43,627 bases of DNA, taken from NCBI GenBank assembly GCA_944327285.1, contig CALVHG010000018.1:1-43627 (forward strand), written 5' to 3'. Position 1 is the stretch's first letter, and each line of letters starts with the position of its first letter. The notes under the pieces are model-generated. The model did no database searches. It was not told the origin of the DNA and worked only from the letters and a program-made list of their open reading frames with translations. The stretch comes from an uncultured Desulfovibrio sp. Lineage in GTDB: Bacteria > Desulfobacterota > Desulfovibrionia > Desulfovibrionales > Desulfovibrionaceae. Made by a program: the position numbers and the translations under genes. Of this stretch, positions 17,646 through 25,236 are shown piece after piece.

Positions 17646-18257
17646 ATGTATATTCCCAAGGAATTGCTGCAAGCCCTGAAATCCGGCTCCATGGCTTCCA
17701 TGCTTGGCGACGGCGCCGGTATGACGGAAGTGGTTCTGGGTATGCTTGATTTGCCCAGCGGCCGCCTTGTGGCCGCTGATCCGCTGGGTAACGATGCCGC
17801 GCCCTTCGCGCAAACGGTGGCTCCGGGCCGCTATCCTGTTATTTTGCATGTGGTTCGAGACGCAGAAGGCGAGGAGATCATCTCCTTTGCCGAAGTGCGC
17901 CTGAACGACGCGCAGCCCGCGCGTTATGAAATGGCCCTGACAGGCGAAGAGGATACGTCTGAGCCGCTGGAAGAAGACGGTTTCTTTGGCTTCGAGGCGG
18001 AAGAAGGCTTTGGCGGCTTCTGGGACGCCTCCCTTTCCCTGCGCGATGCCGAAGTGGATGCCGTGGAAGATGCTCTTGTGGCTTCCTTCCAGCCCCGGCG
18101 CATGGCGGTCCTCTGGCAGCGCGCCCAGGGACAGACGCTCGCCGCCTTTTCCTGCGGCTTCGGCGACGGAGCCTATCCTGCCTTCTGGGGCTTCGATGCC
18201 AGCGGCGCGCCCTGCTGCCTGATTGTCGACTTCCTGTGCTTCAGCGAAGCTGAGTAG
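17646..18257 (+). CDS. DUF4241-type protein
   Basis: The 203-residue acidic cytoplasmic protein shows the DUF4241 pattern: a segment on what the gene product 'represents' (LPSGRLVAADPLG), then APFAQTVAPGRYPVILHV, an acidic central loop (EEDGFFGFEAEEGFGGF), and GDGAYPAFWGFDASG near the C-terminus. The function of this family is unknown; members often appear with toxin-immunity or SUKH-like clusters, but none is nearby here. It starts 86 bp after hslU on the same strand. The assignment is from remembered motif order only. Confidence 0.65.
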   Translation: MYIPKELLQALKSGSMASMLGDGAGMTEVVLGMLDLPSGRLVAADPLGNDAAPFAQTVAPGRYPVILHVVRDAEGEEIISFAEVRLNDAQPARYEMALTGEEDTSEPLEEDGFFGFEAEEGFGGFWDASLSLRDAEVDAVEDALVASFQPRRMAVLWQRAQGQTLAAFSCGFGDGAYPAFWGFDASGAPCCLIVDFLCFSEAE

Positions 18258-18259
18258 GG

Positions 18260-18395
18260 GGGAGGCCCCCCTTATCTCTGCTGTCGATGCCCGTAAGGCT
18301 CCTGCGTCGCCTAACGGGCACGGCCTGCGGCCGCCATTGGTCGCGGCTGGCGCGCAAAGGGGGCTTTCCCCCTTCCTTCCCCCAACGCGCTTTAT
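18260..18395 (-). repeat. G-rich element body, reverse copy
   Basis: The reverse complement of this stretch matches 37580-37670. Both contain the GCGGCCGCAGGCCGTGCCCG core, then a GGGCATCGACAGCAGAGAT segment and a C-rich run. The copy starts immediately after the DUF4241 stop. The other end carries TTCCCCCAACGCGCTTTA, the inverse of the AAAGCGCGTTGGGGGAA edge. Confidence 0.7.
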
Positions 18396-18499
18396 TCTGG
18401 AGGATGCGACGCTACGGGTACGCATCGTTTTTCTTGCGGTGTTCGTCCCCCGATGGGGAGAGTCTTCGGCGCGTAAATGTAATGCGTGCAGCGTAAGCA

Positions 18500-18522
18500 T
18501 AGAGTGGTTTACCTTTGAAAAA
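18500..18522 (-). repeat. TAGAGC element, terminal remnant
   Basis: Only the first about 23 bases of an element end remain (TAGAGTGG, then TTTACCTTTGAAAAA). It joins the AAGCGCGCTGGGGAAGG start of the G-rich element, making a chimera of two repeat families. Confidence 0.5.
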
Positions 18523-18630
18523 GCGCGCTGGGGAAGGGATGGGGGGATCGGGGGGAAGGGAAACCCCTCTCGCGCTAGCAGAGGGGTTTCCCTTCCCCCC
18601 GACATTCTGCGAAGAGTGTTAACACGCCCT
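18519..18630 (+). repeat. G-rich hairpin element, short form
   Basis: It opens with AAAGCGCGCTGGGG and a chain of G-runs (18530-18560) that fits a G-quadruplex pattern. A perfect 21-bp stem follows (18550-18570 with 18580-18600, loop CGCGCTAGC). It ends in GTGTTAACACGCCCT (18616-18630), close to the right terminus of the 37383-37704 element. The middle of that longer element is missing. Confidence 0.7.
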
Positions 18631-18640
18631 GGCGATTTTT

Positions 18641-18716
18641 GAAGGGAGAGAGGGTGTTTGAGGGGGAGAGGAAGACTTTTTTCCGCTGGAAAAAGTTTCC
18701 CTCTCCCCCTCAAGCA
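18641..18716. repeat. G-rich inverted repeat, copy 2
   Basis: A 24-bp inverted repeat (18658-18681 with 18690-18713, two mismatches) with loop TCCGCTGG, and the same GGGAGAG-type left flank as 1-75. It stands 17 bp before the ThiF gene, so it is in or next to that gene's leader. Confidence 0.75.
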
Positions 18717-18730
18717 TACTCGCCAAAATC

Positions 18731-19339
18731 ATGCTGAAGAAAGAAAATCTGTTACGGCAGGGGATAGCCCGTTATCTGGATACGGCACAGGTGGCGGCGG
18801 TGCGTAGCGCGCGTGTGGGGGTGGCCGGCGCGGGAGGGCTTGGTTCCAATGCGGCGCTGATGCTGGCGCGTTCGGGAGTGGAGCATTTTCTGCTCGTGGA
18901 TGACGACAGAGTTGACGCCTCGAATCTGAACCGGCAGCAGTTTTGGCCGCGGCATGTGGGCATGCCTAAGGTGGAGGCGTTGCGGGAACTTTTGCTGGAG
19001 CTGAATCCCGCGGCACAGGTGGAGACCTTGCAGCTGCGCCTGACGGCGGAAACGATGGCGGATGTTGTGCGAGCCTGTCCGCTGTGGCTGGAGGCGCTGG
19101 ACGGCGCGCAGGACAAGCGCCTGTTCGTGGAAACAGTCATGGCGGCGGGCCTGCGCGTGGCCTCGGCGTCGGGCATGGGGGGCTATGGCCGGGAGCCTCT
19201 GGGGCGTCGGCGGCTGGGACGTCTGGTTGTGGTGGGGGATTTTGCCACAGATGTGGCGGAGGCGGCTCCGCTGGCGCCGCGAGTGACGGAAGCGGCGGCT
19301 CTGCTGGCGGATGCCGCGCTGACCTGGATTCTGGAATAG
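18731..19339 (+). CDS. thiF: ThiF-family adenylyltransferase (E1-like)
   Basis: The 202-residue protein is a short E1-like enzyme. GVAGAGGLGSNAA (residues 32-44) is the ATP-binding glycine loop. VDDDRVDASNLNRQQF carries the Asp/Asn/Arg residues that adenylate the C-terminal Gly of a sulfur-carrier protein. The MPKVEA and LEALDGAQDK segments follow family order. The short form without the CxxC zinc site is called ThiF in clostridia and deltaproteobacteria, where it works with ThiS in thiazole synthesis. No thiS, thiG or thiH gene is adjacent, so the partner (ThiS- or MoaD-like) is not certain. The TAG stop is the start of a TAGAGC element. Confidence 0.85.
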   Translation: MLKKENLLRQGIARYLDTAQVAAVRSARVGVAGAGGLGSNAALMLARSGVEHFLLVDDDRVDASNLNRQQFWPRHVGMPKVEALRELLLELNPAAQVETLQLRLTAETMADVVRACPLWLEALDGAQDKRLFVETVMAAGLRVASASGMGGYGREPLGRRRLGRLVVVGDFATDVAEAAPLAPRVTEAAALLADAALTWILE

Positions 19340-19478
19340 CGTTTTTGCCTTTGAAAAAGGCAAAAGGCGAGGCGGCGCAGCGCCGCACGGTAAGAAGTGC
19401 GCGGGAAGACCGCGTTTTTTTGCGAAACGACAGGCCGTATGGTTTGAAATGCGAAGCATTTCAAACTGAAATTGCTTA
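19337..19478 (-). repeat. TAGAGC element supplying the thiF stop codon
   Basis: It begins with the thiF TAG. The outer hairpin is TTTTGCCTT/AAGGCAAAA, the inner one GTTTGAAATGC/GCATTTCAAAC, both compensated variants. The far end reads GCTTA. Removing the element would leave TAC at the stop position, so this copy does not fit simple TA restoration. Confidence 0.85.
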
Positions 19479-19482
19479 CAAG

Positions 19483-19522
19483 AAGGGCGGCGTGTGGAGA
19501 GAGGATTACACACGCCGCCCTT
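19483..19522. terminator. Bidirectional terminator between thiF and a small gene
   Basis: AAGGGCGGCGTGTG (19483-19496) is exactly complementary to 19509-19522 (14 bp, 12-nt loop). T follows on the plus strand. It can serve thiF and the convergent 101-residue gene. Confidence 0.75.
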
Positions 19523-19571
19523 TGTGTCAGGGGATGGCCCCCTGGAACAATATTTCAGTGCTGAAACGTTG

Positions 19572-19877
19572 TTATTTTTCCTTGTGTTCTTCGCTTTCAC
19601 TGATCCAGGCTTGCAGGGCTTCAATGATCTTGCGGGCCTGATCGGCGCTGGAAATATTGAATTTTGATTGGGGACGATATTCGCCGCCGACTTTTTTGTA
19701 GCGCCGGATGACGTACTTGTCGGGACCGTAGTTGTTCGTCTGCGGACGCCATTCCTGATAACGGAAAATGATGGTCGTCCATGCGCCCTTGCTCAAAATG
19801 ACTTTGTCCAGTTCCTTGATCAGGGTCTGACCGTTTTCCTCATAGGTGACGGTCAGATCGTCTATGGATTCGCTCAA
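19572..19877 (-). CDS. Conserved small protein, possibly PC4-like
   Basis: The 101-residue protein has strand-rich N-terminal sequence (DDLTVTYEENGQTLIKELDK), a conserved-looking FRYQEWRPQTNNYGPDKYVI segment, RRYKKVGGEYRPQSKFNISS, and a C-terminal helix (ADQARKIIEALQAWISE). This strand-strand-helix order resembles PC4/YdbC-type single-stranded nucleic-acid-binding proteins, but that is a weak structural guess. The start is TTG at 19877 with GAGAGG five bases upstream; no in-frame ATG is available at the N-terminus. It is monocistronic between two hairpin terminators. Confidence 0.75.
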   Translation of the reverse strand: MSESIDDLTVTYEENGQTLIKELDKVILSKGAWTTIIFRYQEWRPQTNNYGPDKYVIRRYKKVGGEYRPQSKFNISSADQARKIIEALQAWISESEEHKEK

Positions 19878-20020
19878 GGCATCCTCTCAGAAAACGCGAA
19901 ATGGCCATGCGGCGATTTTCGGCGGTTGAGGTTTGGCGGAAAACAAAAGGAGAGCTTCACGGGCAGCGCGCATTGCCTTTTCGAGGAAGGACGCCCGGGG
20001 GCAGGACGCGATAGAAGACA

Positions 20021-20075
20021 CTGAAAAAGCGCTGTATTCCGGCAACAGGGGTTGCCGGAGCATGCGCTTTTTCAG
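20021..20075. terminator. Bidirectional terminator-like double hairpin
   Basis: CTGAAAAAGCGC (20021-20032) pairs with GCGCTTTTTCAG (20064-20075). Nested inside, TCCGGCAAC pairs with GTTGCCGGA around AGGG. The A- and T-runs lie in the outer stem. It is 10 bp downstream of the minus-strand 80-residue gene. Confidence 0.75.
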
Positions 20076-20084
20076 AAAGAGGTG

Positions 20085-20327
20085 CTAGACTCCGGCGTAG
20101 CTGGCCAGCAGGCCCTTGACGCTTTCCGGCAGTTCCGGACGGCTAACCTGCATTTCCGCAGGGCCGGGACCGTAGTTGCCGCGCAGGTAGCGGGCTGCGG
20201 CGGTTCTGGCCATGAGGTCTTCGGCAAGCGTCAGTTCGCGCCCGGCGCTGACCTTGCGGCCAAGAGTATGCAGCATATTTTCATTGGTACTGACAGCAGG
20301 CGTGGTTATCCGGGGATCACTTTGCAT
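20085..20327 (-). CDS. Small hypothetical protein
   Basis: The 80-residue protein resembles no family that I know. It has no membrane segment. The sequence is mostly helical in the middle (LTLAEDLMARTAAARYLR), with a short Gly/Pro-rich stretch (GNYGPGPAEM). An excellent ribosome binding site (AAGGAGG, 5-base spacer) supports translation, and a strong terminator follows the stop. It is isolated between two other minus-strand genes with own signals. The N-terminal region looks unstructured. Confidence 0.65.
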   Translation of the reverse strand: MQSDPRITTPAVSTNENMLHTLGRKVSAGRELTLAEDLMARTAAARYLRGNYGPGPAEMQVSRPELPESVKGLLASYAGV

Positions 20328-20451
20328 AAGAACCTCCTTGTAGGCTGCGCCTATACTAGCTTTTTCGAGAGACTATCGCAAGTCATAGCGAGGCGGCTTC
20401 CTCAAAACGGATATAACGACGAGGGCTTGCGTTTTGAGGGGCGCGGGAGCG

Positions 20452-21963
20452 TTATTCCTTTCCCTTTTTCTTCAGCGCGGCGCGCAGGGCGGCTTCGTAG
20501 GCGCGCAGAACGGCAAGTCGGGCGTATTTTTTGTTTTCCGCGGGGATAATGTGCCAGGGCGCGTTGACGGTGCTGGTGCGAAGGAACATTTCGTCGGCGG
20601 CGCGGGCGTAGTCGCTCCATTTTTCGCGGTTGCGCCAGTCTTCAGATGTAATTTTGTACTGTTTCCAGGGGGTATTTTCCCGCTCCTGAAAACGCCGGAG
20701 CTGCTCTTCGGGGGAGATGTGCAGCCAGAACTTGAGCAGGATGTTGTTGCGGGAAGTGAGCTGATTTTCAAACTGATTGATTTCCGCGTAGGCGCGGCTC
20801 CAGTCTTCGCGGGGCGTCAGTTTTTCCACCCGTTCCACAAGAACGCGGCCGTACCATGAGCGGTCGTAGATGGTGACAAAGCCAGAACGGGGGATATGGC
20901 GCCAGAAGCGCCAGAGGTAAGGATGCGCCAGTTCTTCGTCGGACGGCGCGCTGATGGGAATGACGCGGGTAATGCGGGCGTCCACGGCGGAGGTGATGCG
21001 GCGGATGGCGCCGCCCTTGCCCGCGGCGTCCCAGCCTTCAAAGAGCAGCGTGCAGGAAATGCCGCGCCGATAGGTGCGGTACGACAGGGTGCGGATGCTT
21101 TCCTGAAGATTTTTCAGTTCCTTCTTGTAGTGATCGGGCTGTTGAGAGACGGAAAGATCAATGGCGTCCAGCGTGGAAATCAGGGTTTCCTTTTCCGCGG
21201 GAGCGGAATCCGTCTCCAGAGTGGCCAGCTGCTTCAGGCGCGTTTCGCGGGCATCGCGGGCCGCAATGGCCCGTTCCATGCCGGCGATGACGGCATGCGC
21301 GACAGAAAGAACGCGGAAGTTGGGATCCGCCGCGTCGATGATGCTCCAGGGCGCGTTGTCGCGGTCGGTAAGAGTAATGGCGCGCGAGGCCGCGTTGACC
21401 ATGCCGTCATAATCGGCAGCGGTTTTTTTGTCGTACGGGGAGAAGTGGAGCAGGGCTTTGTTGTTCAGGCGCTTGCTGACATTGGCGGCATGCGTTTTTC
21501 TGTCCAGATGCAGCCAGAGCTTGACTATACCCATCCCGGCGTCGGCAAGCCCGGATTCCAGAGCGCACCATTGCTGCATGCATTTGGAAAATTCGGCGTC
21601 GTTGATTTTCTTGCAGCAAAGACGGCGCAAATCTTCGCTGTACCAGCCATCATAGAAAACGCCGATTTCTCCGGCGGGCGGCAGGCAACGCCAGAAACGC
21701 CAGGGACGGGGACGGGTGAGCTCTTCGTCCGTGGGCAGCCAGAAAATATGGTTGCGGATGTGCTTGCTATCCATCCATTCGGAAAGCATGTTGATAATGG
21801 CGCCGCGTCCCGAACCTTCCAGACCGGCCACGATGATCAGAATGGGGATGCGCCGTTCGAGACACTGTCGCTGGGCATTGAAAAGACGCAGACGCAGAGT
21901 TGGCGCCTTCTGTTCAAATTCCTTGTCGCTGTATTTGCGCCCAAGGGCGGCGGATTCAAACAT
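20452..21963 (-). CDS. pap: Polyphosphate:AMP phosphotransferase (class II PPK2)
   Basis: The 503-residue protein has two PPK2 domains in tandem. It moves phosphate from polyphosphate to AMP, making ADP. The N-terminal domain carries a P-loop-like AGLEGSGRG (about residues 46-54) with Arg where the Walker Lys is expected. The C-terminal domain has an intact FEGWDAAGKGGAI (near residue 305), the lid motif DRSWYGRVLVERVE and KFWLHISPEEQLRRF. In class II enzymes the C-terminal domain is the active one, in line with this difference. The ATG at 21963 has AAGGAG eight bases upstream. No ppk1 or ppx gene is adjacent. Confidence 0.93.
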   Translation of the reverse strand: MFESAALGRKYSDKEFEQKAPTLRLRLFNAQRQCLERRIPILIIVAGLEGSGRGAIINMLSEWMDSKHIRNHIFWLPTDEELTRPRPWRFWRCLPPAGEIGVFYDGWYSEDLRRLCCKKINDAEFSKCMQQWCALESGLADAGMGIVKLWLHLDRKTHAANVSKRLNNKALLHFSPYDKKTAADYDGMVNAASRAITLTDRDNAPWSIIDAADPNFRVLSVAHAVIAGMERAIAARDARETRLKQLATLETDSAPAEKETLISTLDAIDLSVSQQPDHYKKELKNLQESIRTLSYRTYRRGISCTLLFEGWDAAGKGGAIRRITSAVDARITRVIPISAPSDEELAHPYLWRFWRHIPRSGFVTIYDRSWYGRVLVERVEKLTPREDWSRAYAEINQFENQLTSRNNILLKFWLHISPEEQLRRFQERENTPWKQYKITSEDWRNREKWSDYARAADEMFLRTSTVNAPWHIIPAENKKYARLAVLRAYEAALRAALKKKGKE

Positions 21964-22137
21964 GGGGAGGACTCCTTGGCAGGGCATACGGCGGGCGCTG
22001 CCCTGAAGAGGTTTTTTCTGATGAAGATGCTCCAGTATCGCCCGTTTTATCCCGGAAGAAAAGCCTTCATTCATACTTTCGGGGGACGGTTGCCGCGAGG
22101 AAAACGATCGTATCCTCGGAGCGGTTCATCCTCCTGA

Positions 22138-22190
22138 TAAAAGCGCGTTGGGGGAAGGATGGGGATCACGGGGCCCCGGAAGAAGAAGGT
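22138..22190 (+). repeat. G-rich element, fragment
   Basis: It has the AAAAGCGCGTTGGGGGAAGG edge and a GGATGGGG run, then GGGGCCCC, but no long hairpin or TTAACA terminus. It lies in the upstream region of pap and next to a TAGAGC element. Confidence 0.5.
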
Positions 22191-22200
22191 AAATTCGTTC

Positions 22201-22348
22201 TATAGCATTTTTAGTTTGAAACGCTGCGCGTTTCAAACCATACGGCCTGTCGTTTCGCGGAAAAAACGCGGTTTTTCCGCTCACTTTGGGCCGGGCGGCG
22301 CTGTGCCGCCGCCTCGCGTTTCGCCTTTTTCAAAGGTGAAACGCTCTA
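22201..22348 (+). repeat. TAGAGC element, complete copy supplying a stop codon
   Basis: The right terminus CTA (22346-22348) is the TAG stop of the minus-strand spermidine-synthase-like gene. The left end is TATAGC. Removing the element and one TA rejoins as TAG. All four hairpins are intact; the outer one has a G-T pair. Confidence 0.9.
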
Positions 22349-23845
22349 ATCCTTGCGGGCCAGCTTGAGCGTATACCGCTCCACGGGGGCGAAGTCGTCC
22401 CGCAGGGGCGGGGTGGCGTCGCCGGTTTCGCAGGCAATGCAGCGGGAGCGCAGCATGTCGGCGAGTTCGGCATCGGCGAGCGCGTCGGGAGAGGGCAGGG
22501 CGCGCTTGCGGGGCAGGGCCAGCAGCATGACGTTTTGCAGCAGGGAGGGCTGATCCGGGTAGCCCACGCAATAGACCTGCACTTCAGCGAAGGCGGAGGC
22601 CAGCGCGCCGCGAATGCCTTGCAGCAGACGAGCGTCGGGGCCGGAGGCCGCCGAGATGACGTTCATCAGCAGCACGCCGTTATCGCTGACAGCCCGGCGC
22701 AGTTCCTGAGCCGCCTCCACGGTTCCCATGTGGAAGGGAACGGAATACTGCGAGGTGAACACGTCCACAAGCACGAGGTCGTGCTGGCGCGTATTGCGGC
22801 GGAGAAAGGTGCGGGCGTCCTCGTGAGCAATGCGCAGGCGCGGATCATCGGGCAGGGCAAACCAGCGGCGGGCAAGGGCCGTTATGGCGGGATCGAGTTC
22901 CACCACGGTCAGCCGGAAATCGGCGGGCAAGCCGCTGCGGTTGGCCAGCAGCCATTTGGGGACGGAATACGCGCCGCCGCCGAGCATGAGGATATTGCGC
23001 GCCTGCGGCGCAAGCAGCGGGCCGAGGCGATAATAGCGGGTATAGGAGGCGCAAAGATCGGCGGGATCGTCCAGCGCCATGATGGACTGCACATGGCCCG
23101 GATCGGTGGCGAGCAGGCGGACGGCGCGGCCCATATAGGCGTCGTTCCAGATACGCAGACTGTTGCAGGCGCTTTCTGTGAGCGGCGGCGGAGTATCGTC
23201 GCGCGCGGGAGCGGACGGCGGCAGGGCGTCCGCGGCCATCAGGAGGCAGAAGAGCAGGGCGGCCGCGCGCGGCCAGATGCGGCCGAGCGCATGCGCCAGA
23301 GAGAGCAGCAGCAGGGCGGCGGCCATGCCCCAGAGTATGGCGCGGCTGGGGAACCACGAAATCAGCACAAAACCGCCGAGGAAGGTCCCGACAATGCTCC
23401 CGGCCGTGGAGAGGGCCGAGAGCCGCCCGACAGTGGCCCCGGCATCGGCAAGAGCCGCCAGCCGCAGACGGATGACGTAGGGGGTGATCATGCCGAAGAA
23501 CAGGGCGGGCACGGCGAAGACGGCGGCGGAACAGACCACGGCCGCCGTATACAGATTGTCCAGGCGGCGCGTGATGGCGTCGGCGGCCGGGCCGCCCACG
23601 GCGGCGGCCAGAGCGCAGCCAAGCCCCGCGGCGGCAAGGATGGCAGCCAGCGTGCGACGGTGCAGCCTTTTGTCGGCCCATTTTCCGCCCAGCCATGCGC
23701 CGCAGGCCAGAAAGGCCAGCATGACGCCGATGACGCCCGCCCAGACCACGGCGGAGGTTCCCACATAAGGAGCCAGCAGCCGCGCGCCGACCATTTCCAC
23801 GGCCATGCAGATGGCTCCGCAGAGAAAGACCGTTATTTCCAGCAT
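22346..23845 (-). CDS. Membrane-fused spermidine synthase-like protein
   Basis: The 499-residue protein has an N-terminal membrane half of about seven helices (LEITVFLCGAICMAVEMVGA, then APYVGTSAVVWAGVIGVML). The soluble C-terminal half resembles spermidine synthase: LMLGGGAYSVPKWLL is the S-adenosyl-binding loop, VVELDPAI the acidic residue after strand 2, and LVLVDVFTSQYSVPFHM the region of the catalytic Asp. Such membrane-fused forms are common in deltaproteobacteria and their true product is often unknown, so polyamine synthesis is not assured. It overlaps the tadA stop by one base (TGATG). The TAG stop lies in a TAGAGC element. Confidence 0.85.
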   Translation of the reverse strand: MLEITVFLCGAICMAVEMVGARLLAPYVGTSAVVWAGVIGVMLAFLACGAWLGGKWADKRLHRRTLAAILAAAGLGCALAAAVGGPAADAITRRLDNLYTAAVVCSAAVFAVPALFFGMITPYVIRLRLAALADAGATVGRLSALSTAGSIVGTFLGGFVLISWFPSRAILWGMAAALLLLSLAHALGRIWPRAAALLFCLLMAADALPPSAPARDDTPPPLTESACNSLRIWNDAYMGRAVRLLATDPGHVQSIMALDDPADLCASYTRYYRLGPLLAPQARNILMLGGGAYSVPKWLLANRSGLPADFRLTVVELDPAITALARRWFALPDDPRLRIAHEDARTFLRRNTRQHDLVLVDVFTSQYSVPFHMGTVEAAQELRRAVSDNGVLLMNVISAASGPDARLLQGIRGALASAFAEVQVYCVGYPDQPSLLQNVMLLALPRKRALPSPDALADAELADMLRSRCIACETGDATPPLRDDFAPVERYTLKLARKD

Positions 23846-24375
23846 CAGGGTGTCCTCCGTGCGGCAAAGAAGGCGTGCAGCGGGGCAGCGCAGGCCTCGG
23901 CACGGATGCCGCCCATATGCCAGACGCGGTGATTGAAGTAGGGGCGGCTCAGAACCTCGTCGCAGGAAAGGACGGCTCCGGCCACGGCGTCGGCCGCGCC
24001 GAAGACAAGACCGGCCACCCTGGCGTGCACGAGCGCGGCCGCGCACATGGCGCAGGGTTCGAGCGTCACCACCAGAATACAGTCGTTGAGGCGATAATTA
24101 CCGAGGTTTTTTCCCGCCTGACGCAACGCCAGAATTTCGGCGTGCGCGGTGGGATCGCGCCGCGACAGCGGCGCGTTGTGGGCGCGCGCCAGAAGATGCC
24201 CGTCGGCATGCACGACAAGAGCGCCCACGGGGACTTCCCCCTGATCCGCGGCAAGGGCGGCTTCTTTCAGGGCAAGATCCATGAGCGCTTCCCACGTCCA
24301 GCCCGGAGGCGGACCCGGTCGCGGTCCGAGACAGGGGATGACCCGCGCCCGATTTACAGGATCACCAGCTTGCAC
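23845..24375 (-). CDS. tadA: tRNA-specific adenosine deaminase
   Basis: TadA deaminates adenosine 34 to inosine in the tRNA(Arg) anticodon. The zinc site is complete: HAE (His78, proton-shuttle Glu80) and PCAMC (Cys108, Cys111). The fold continues with the usual VFGAADAVAGAV segment and a C-terminal helix. Start choice is uncertain: GTG at 24375 gives 176 residues and keeps the typical Trp-containing first helix, but lacks a clear ribosome binding site; ATG at 24282 gives 145 residues. I prefer the longer form. It overlaps the LOG gene upstream and the spermidine-synthase-like gene downstream, so the three form an operon. Confidence 0.92.
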   Translation of the reverse strand: MQAGDPVNRARVIPCLGPRPGPPPGWTWEALMDLALKEAALAADQGEVPVGALVVHADGHLLARAHNAPLSRRDPTAHAEILALRQAGKNLGNYRLNDCILVVTLEPCAMCAAALVHARVAGLVFGAADAVAGAVLSCDEVLSRPYFNHRVWHMGGIRAEACAAPLHAFFAARRTP

Positions 24376-25022
24376 AGAGTGCTCACGACTTCTTCGGGCG
24401 TGTCGCAGACGGTAATCAGGCGATCCAGCTCGGCGGCGCTGATGTAACCTTCCTTAACCATGGTGCGGCGCAGCCATTCCAGCAGACCGCTCCAGTAGGT
24501 GGAATCATAAAGAATGATGGGGAAAGGACGGCTGCGGCCTGTCTGCGCCAGCACAAAGGCTTCGGACAGCTCGTCGATGGTTCCCATGCCGCCGGGCATG
24601 ACCACATAGGCCATGGAATACTTCACGAACATGAACTTGCGCGTGAAGAAGTAGCGGAAGTTGCAGAGCGTCGTCAGATAGGCGTTGCAGTCCTGTTCGT
24701 GCGGAAGAAAAATATGCAGGCCGACGGACACGCCCCCGGCTTCCTTGGCTCCCTTGTTGGCGGCCTCCATGATGCCGGGCCCGCCGCCGGTAATGATGCC
24801 GTAGCCGCGTTCCACCAGCTGCCGGGCCATGCTTTCGGCTTCCTGATAGATGGGCGCGTCGGGGGATGTGCGCGCCGAGCCGAAGATGGAGACGCAGGGG
24901 CTCTTCAGACTGTTGAGCGTATCCATGGCTTCCACCATTTCTGCCATGATGCGGAAGGTGCGCCATGATTCGGTCGTCACATTGGCAAGATCGTCAACGA
25001 TATTCTGCTGAATTTCAGGCAT
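24354..25022 (-). CDS. LOG family protein (lysine decarboxylase-like nucleosidase)
   Basis: The 222-residue protein has the LOG/TIGR00730 signature: SIFGSARTSPDAPIYQEA near residue 45, GYGIITGGGPGIMEAANKGA, and PGGMGTIDELSEAF, the last holding the catalytic Arg/Glu region. RKFMFVKYSMAYVVMPGG gives the usual hydrophobic strand. LOG enzymes hydrolyse nucleoside 5'-monophosphates, including cytokinin precursors in plants; in bacteria the true substrate is mostly unknown, and older labels call it lysine decarboxylase wrongly. AAGGAG lies nine bases before the ATG. It is the first gene of the minus-strand operon with tadA. Confidence 0.9.
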   Translation of the reverse strand: MPEIQQNIVDDLANVTTESWRTFRIMAEMVEAMDTLNSLKSPCVSIFGSARTSPDAPIYQEAESMARQLVERGYGIITGGGPGIMEAANKGAKEAGGVSVGLHIFLPHEQDCNAYLTTLCNFRYFFTRKFMFVKYSMAYVVMPGGMGTIDELSEAFVLAQTGRSRPFPIILYDSTYWSGLLEWLRRTMVKEGYISAAELDRLITVCDTPEEVVSTLCKLVIL

Positions 25023-25140
25023 GGTGTTCTCCTTGGCCCCTGCTGCGGGACTGTGTCCGCAGTGTTAAGGCAATATCCGTTTATGACCACAATAGATCGG
25101 AGTTTCCGCGAGAGCAAGTCGGTCTTGCGGCTTTGCCCTC

Positions 25141-25169
25141 TTGCGCTTGCAGGAAATGAGGGGCATAGT
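25141..25169 (+). promoter_or_regulatory. Candidate promoter of the beta-CASP hydrolase gene
   Basis: TTGCGC (25141-25146), 17 bases, CATAGT (25164-25169), preceded by GGGG. The box matches are weak, but the layout equals that at 10402-10430. Confidence 0.3.
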
Positions 25170-25236
25170 CAAAAAATGAAGAAAGCCTCGCAAGGAGACT
25201 TTGCGGAGGACTGGCGTGTAACAAAGAGGTATCCCC

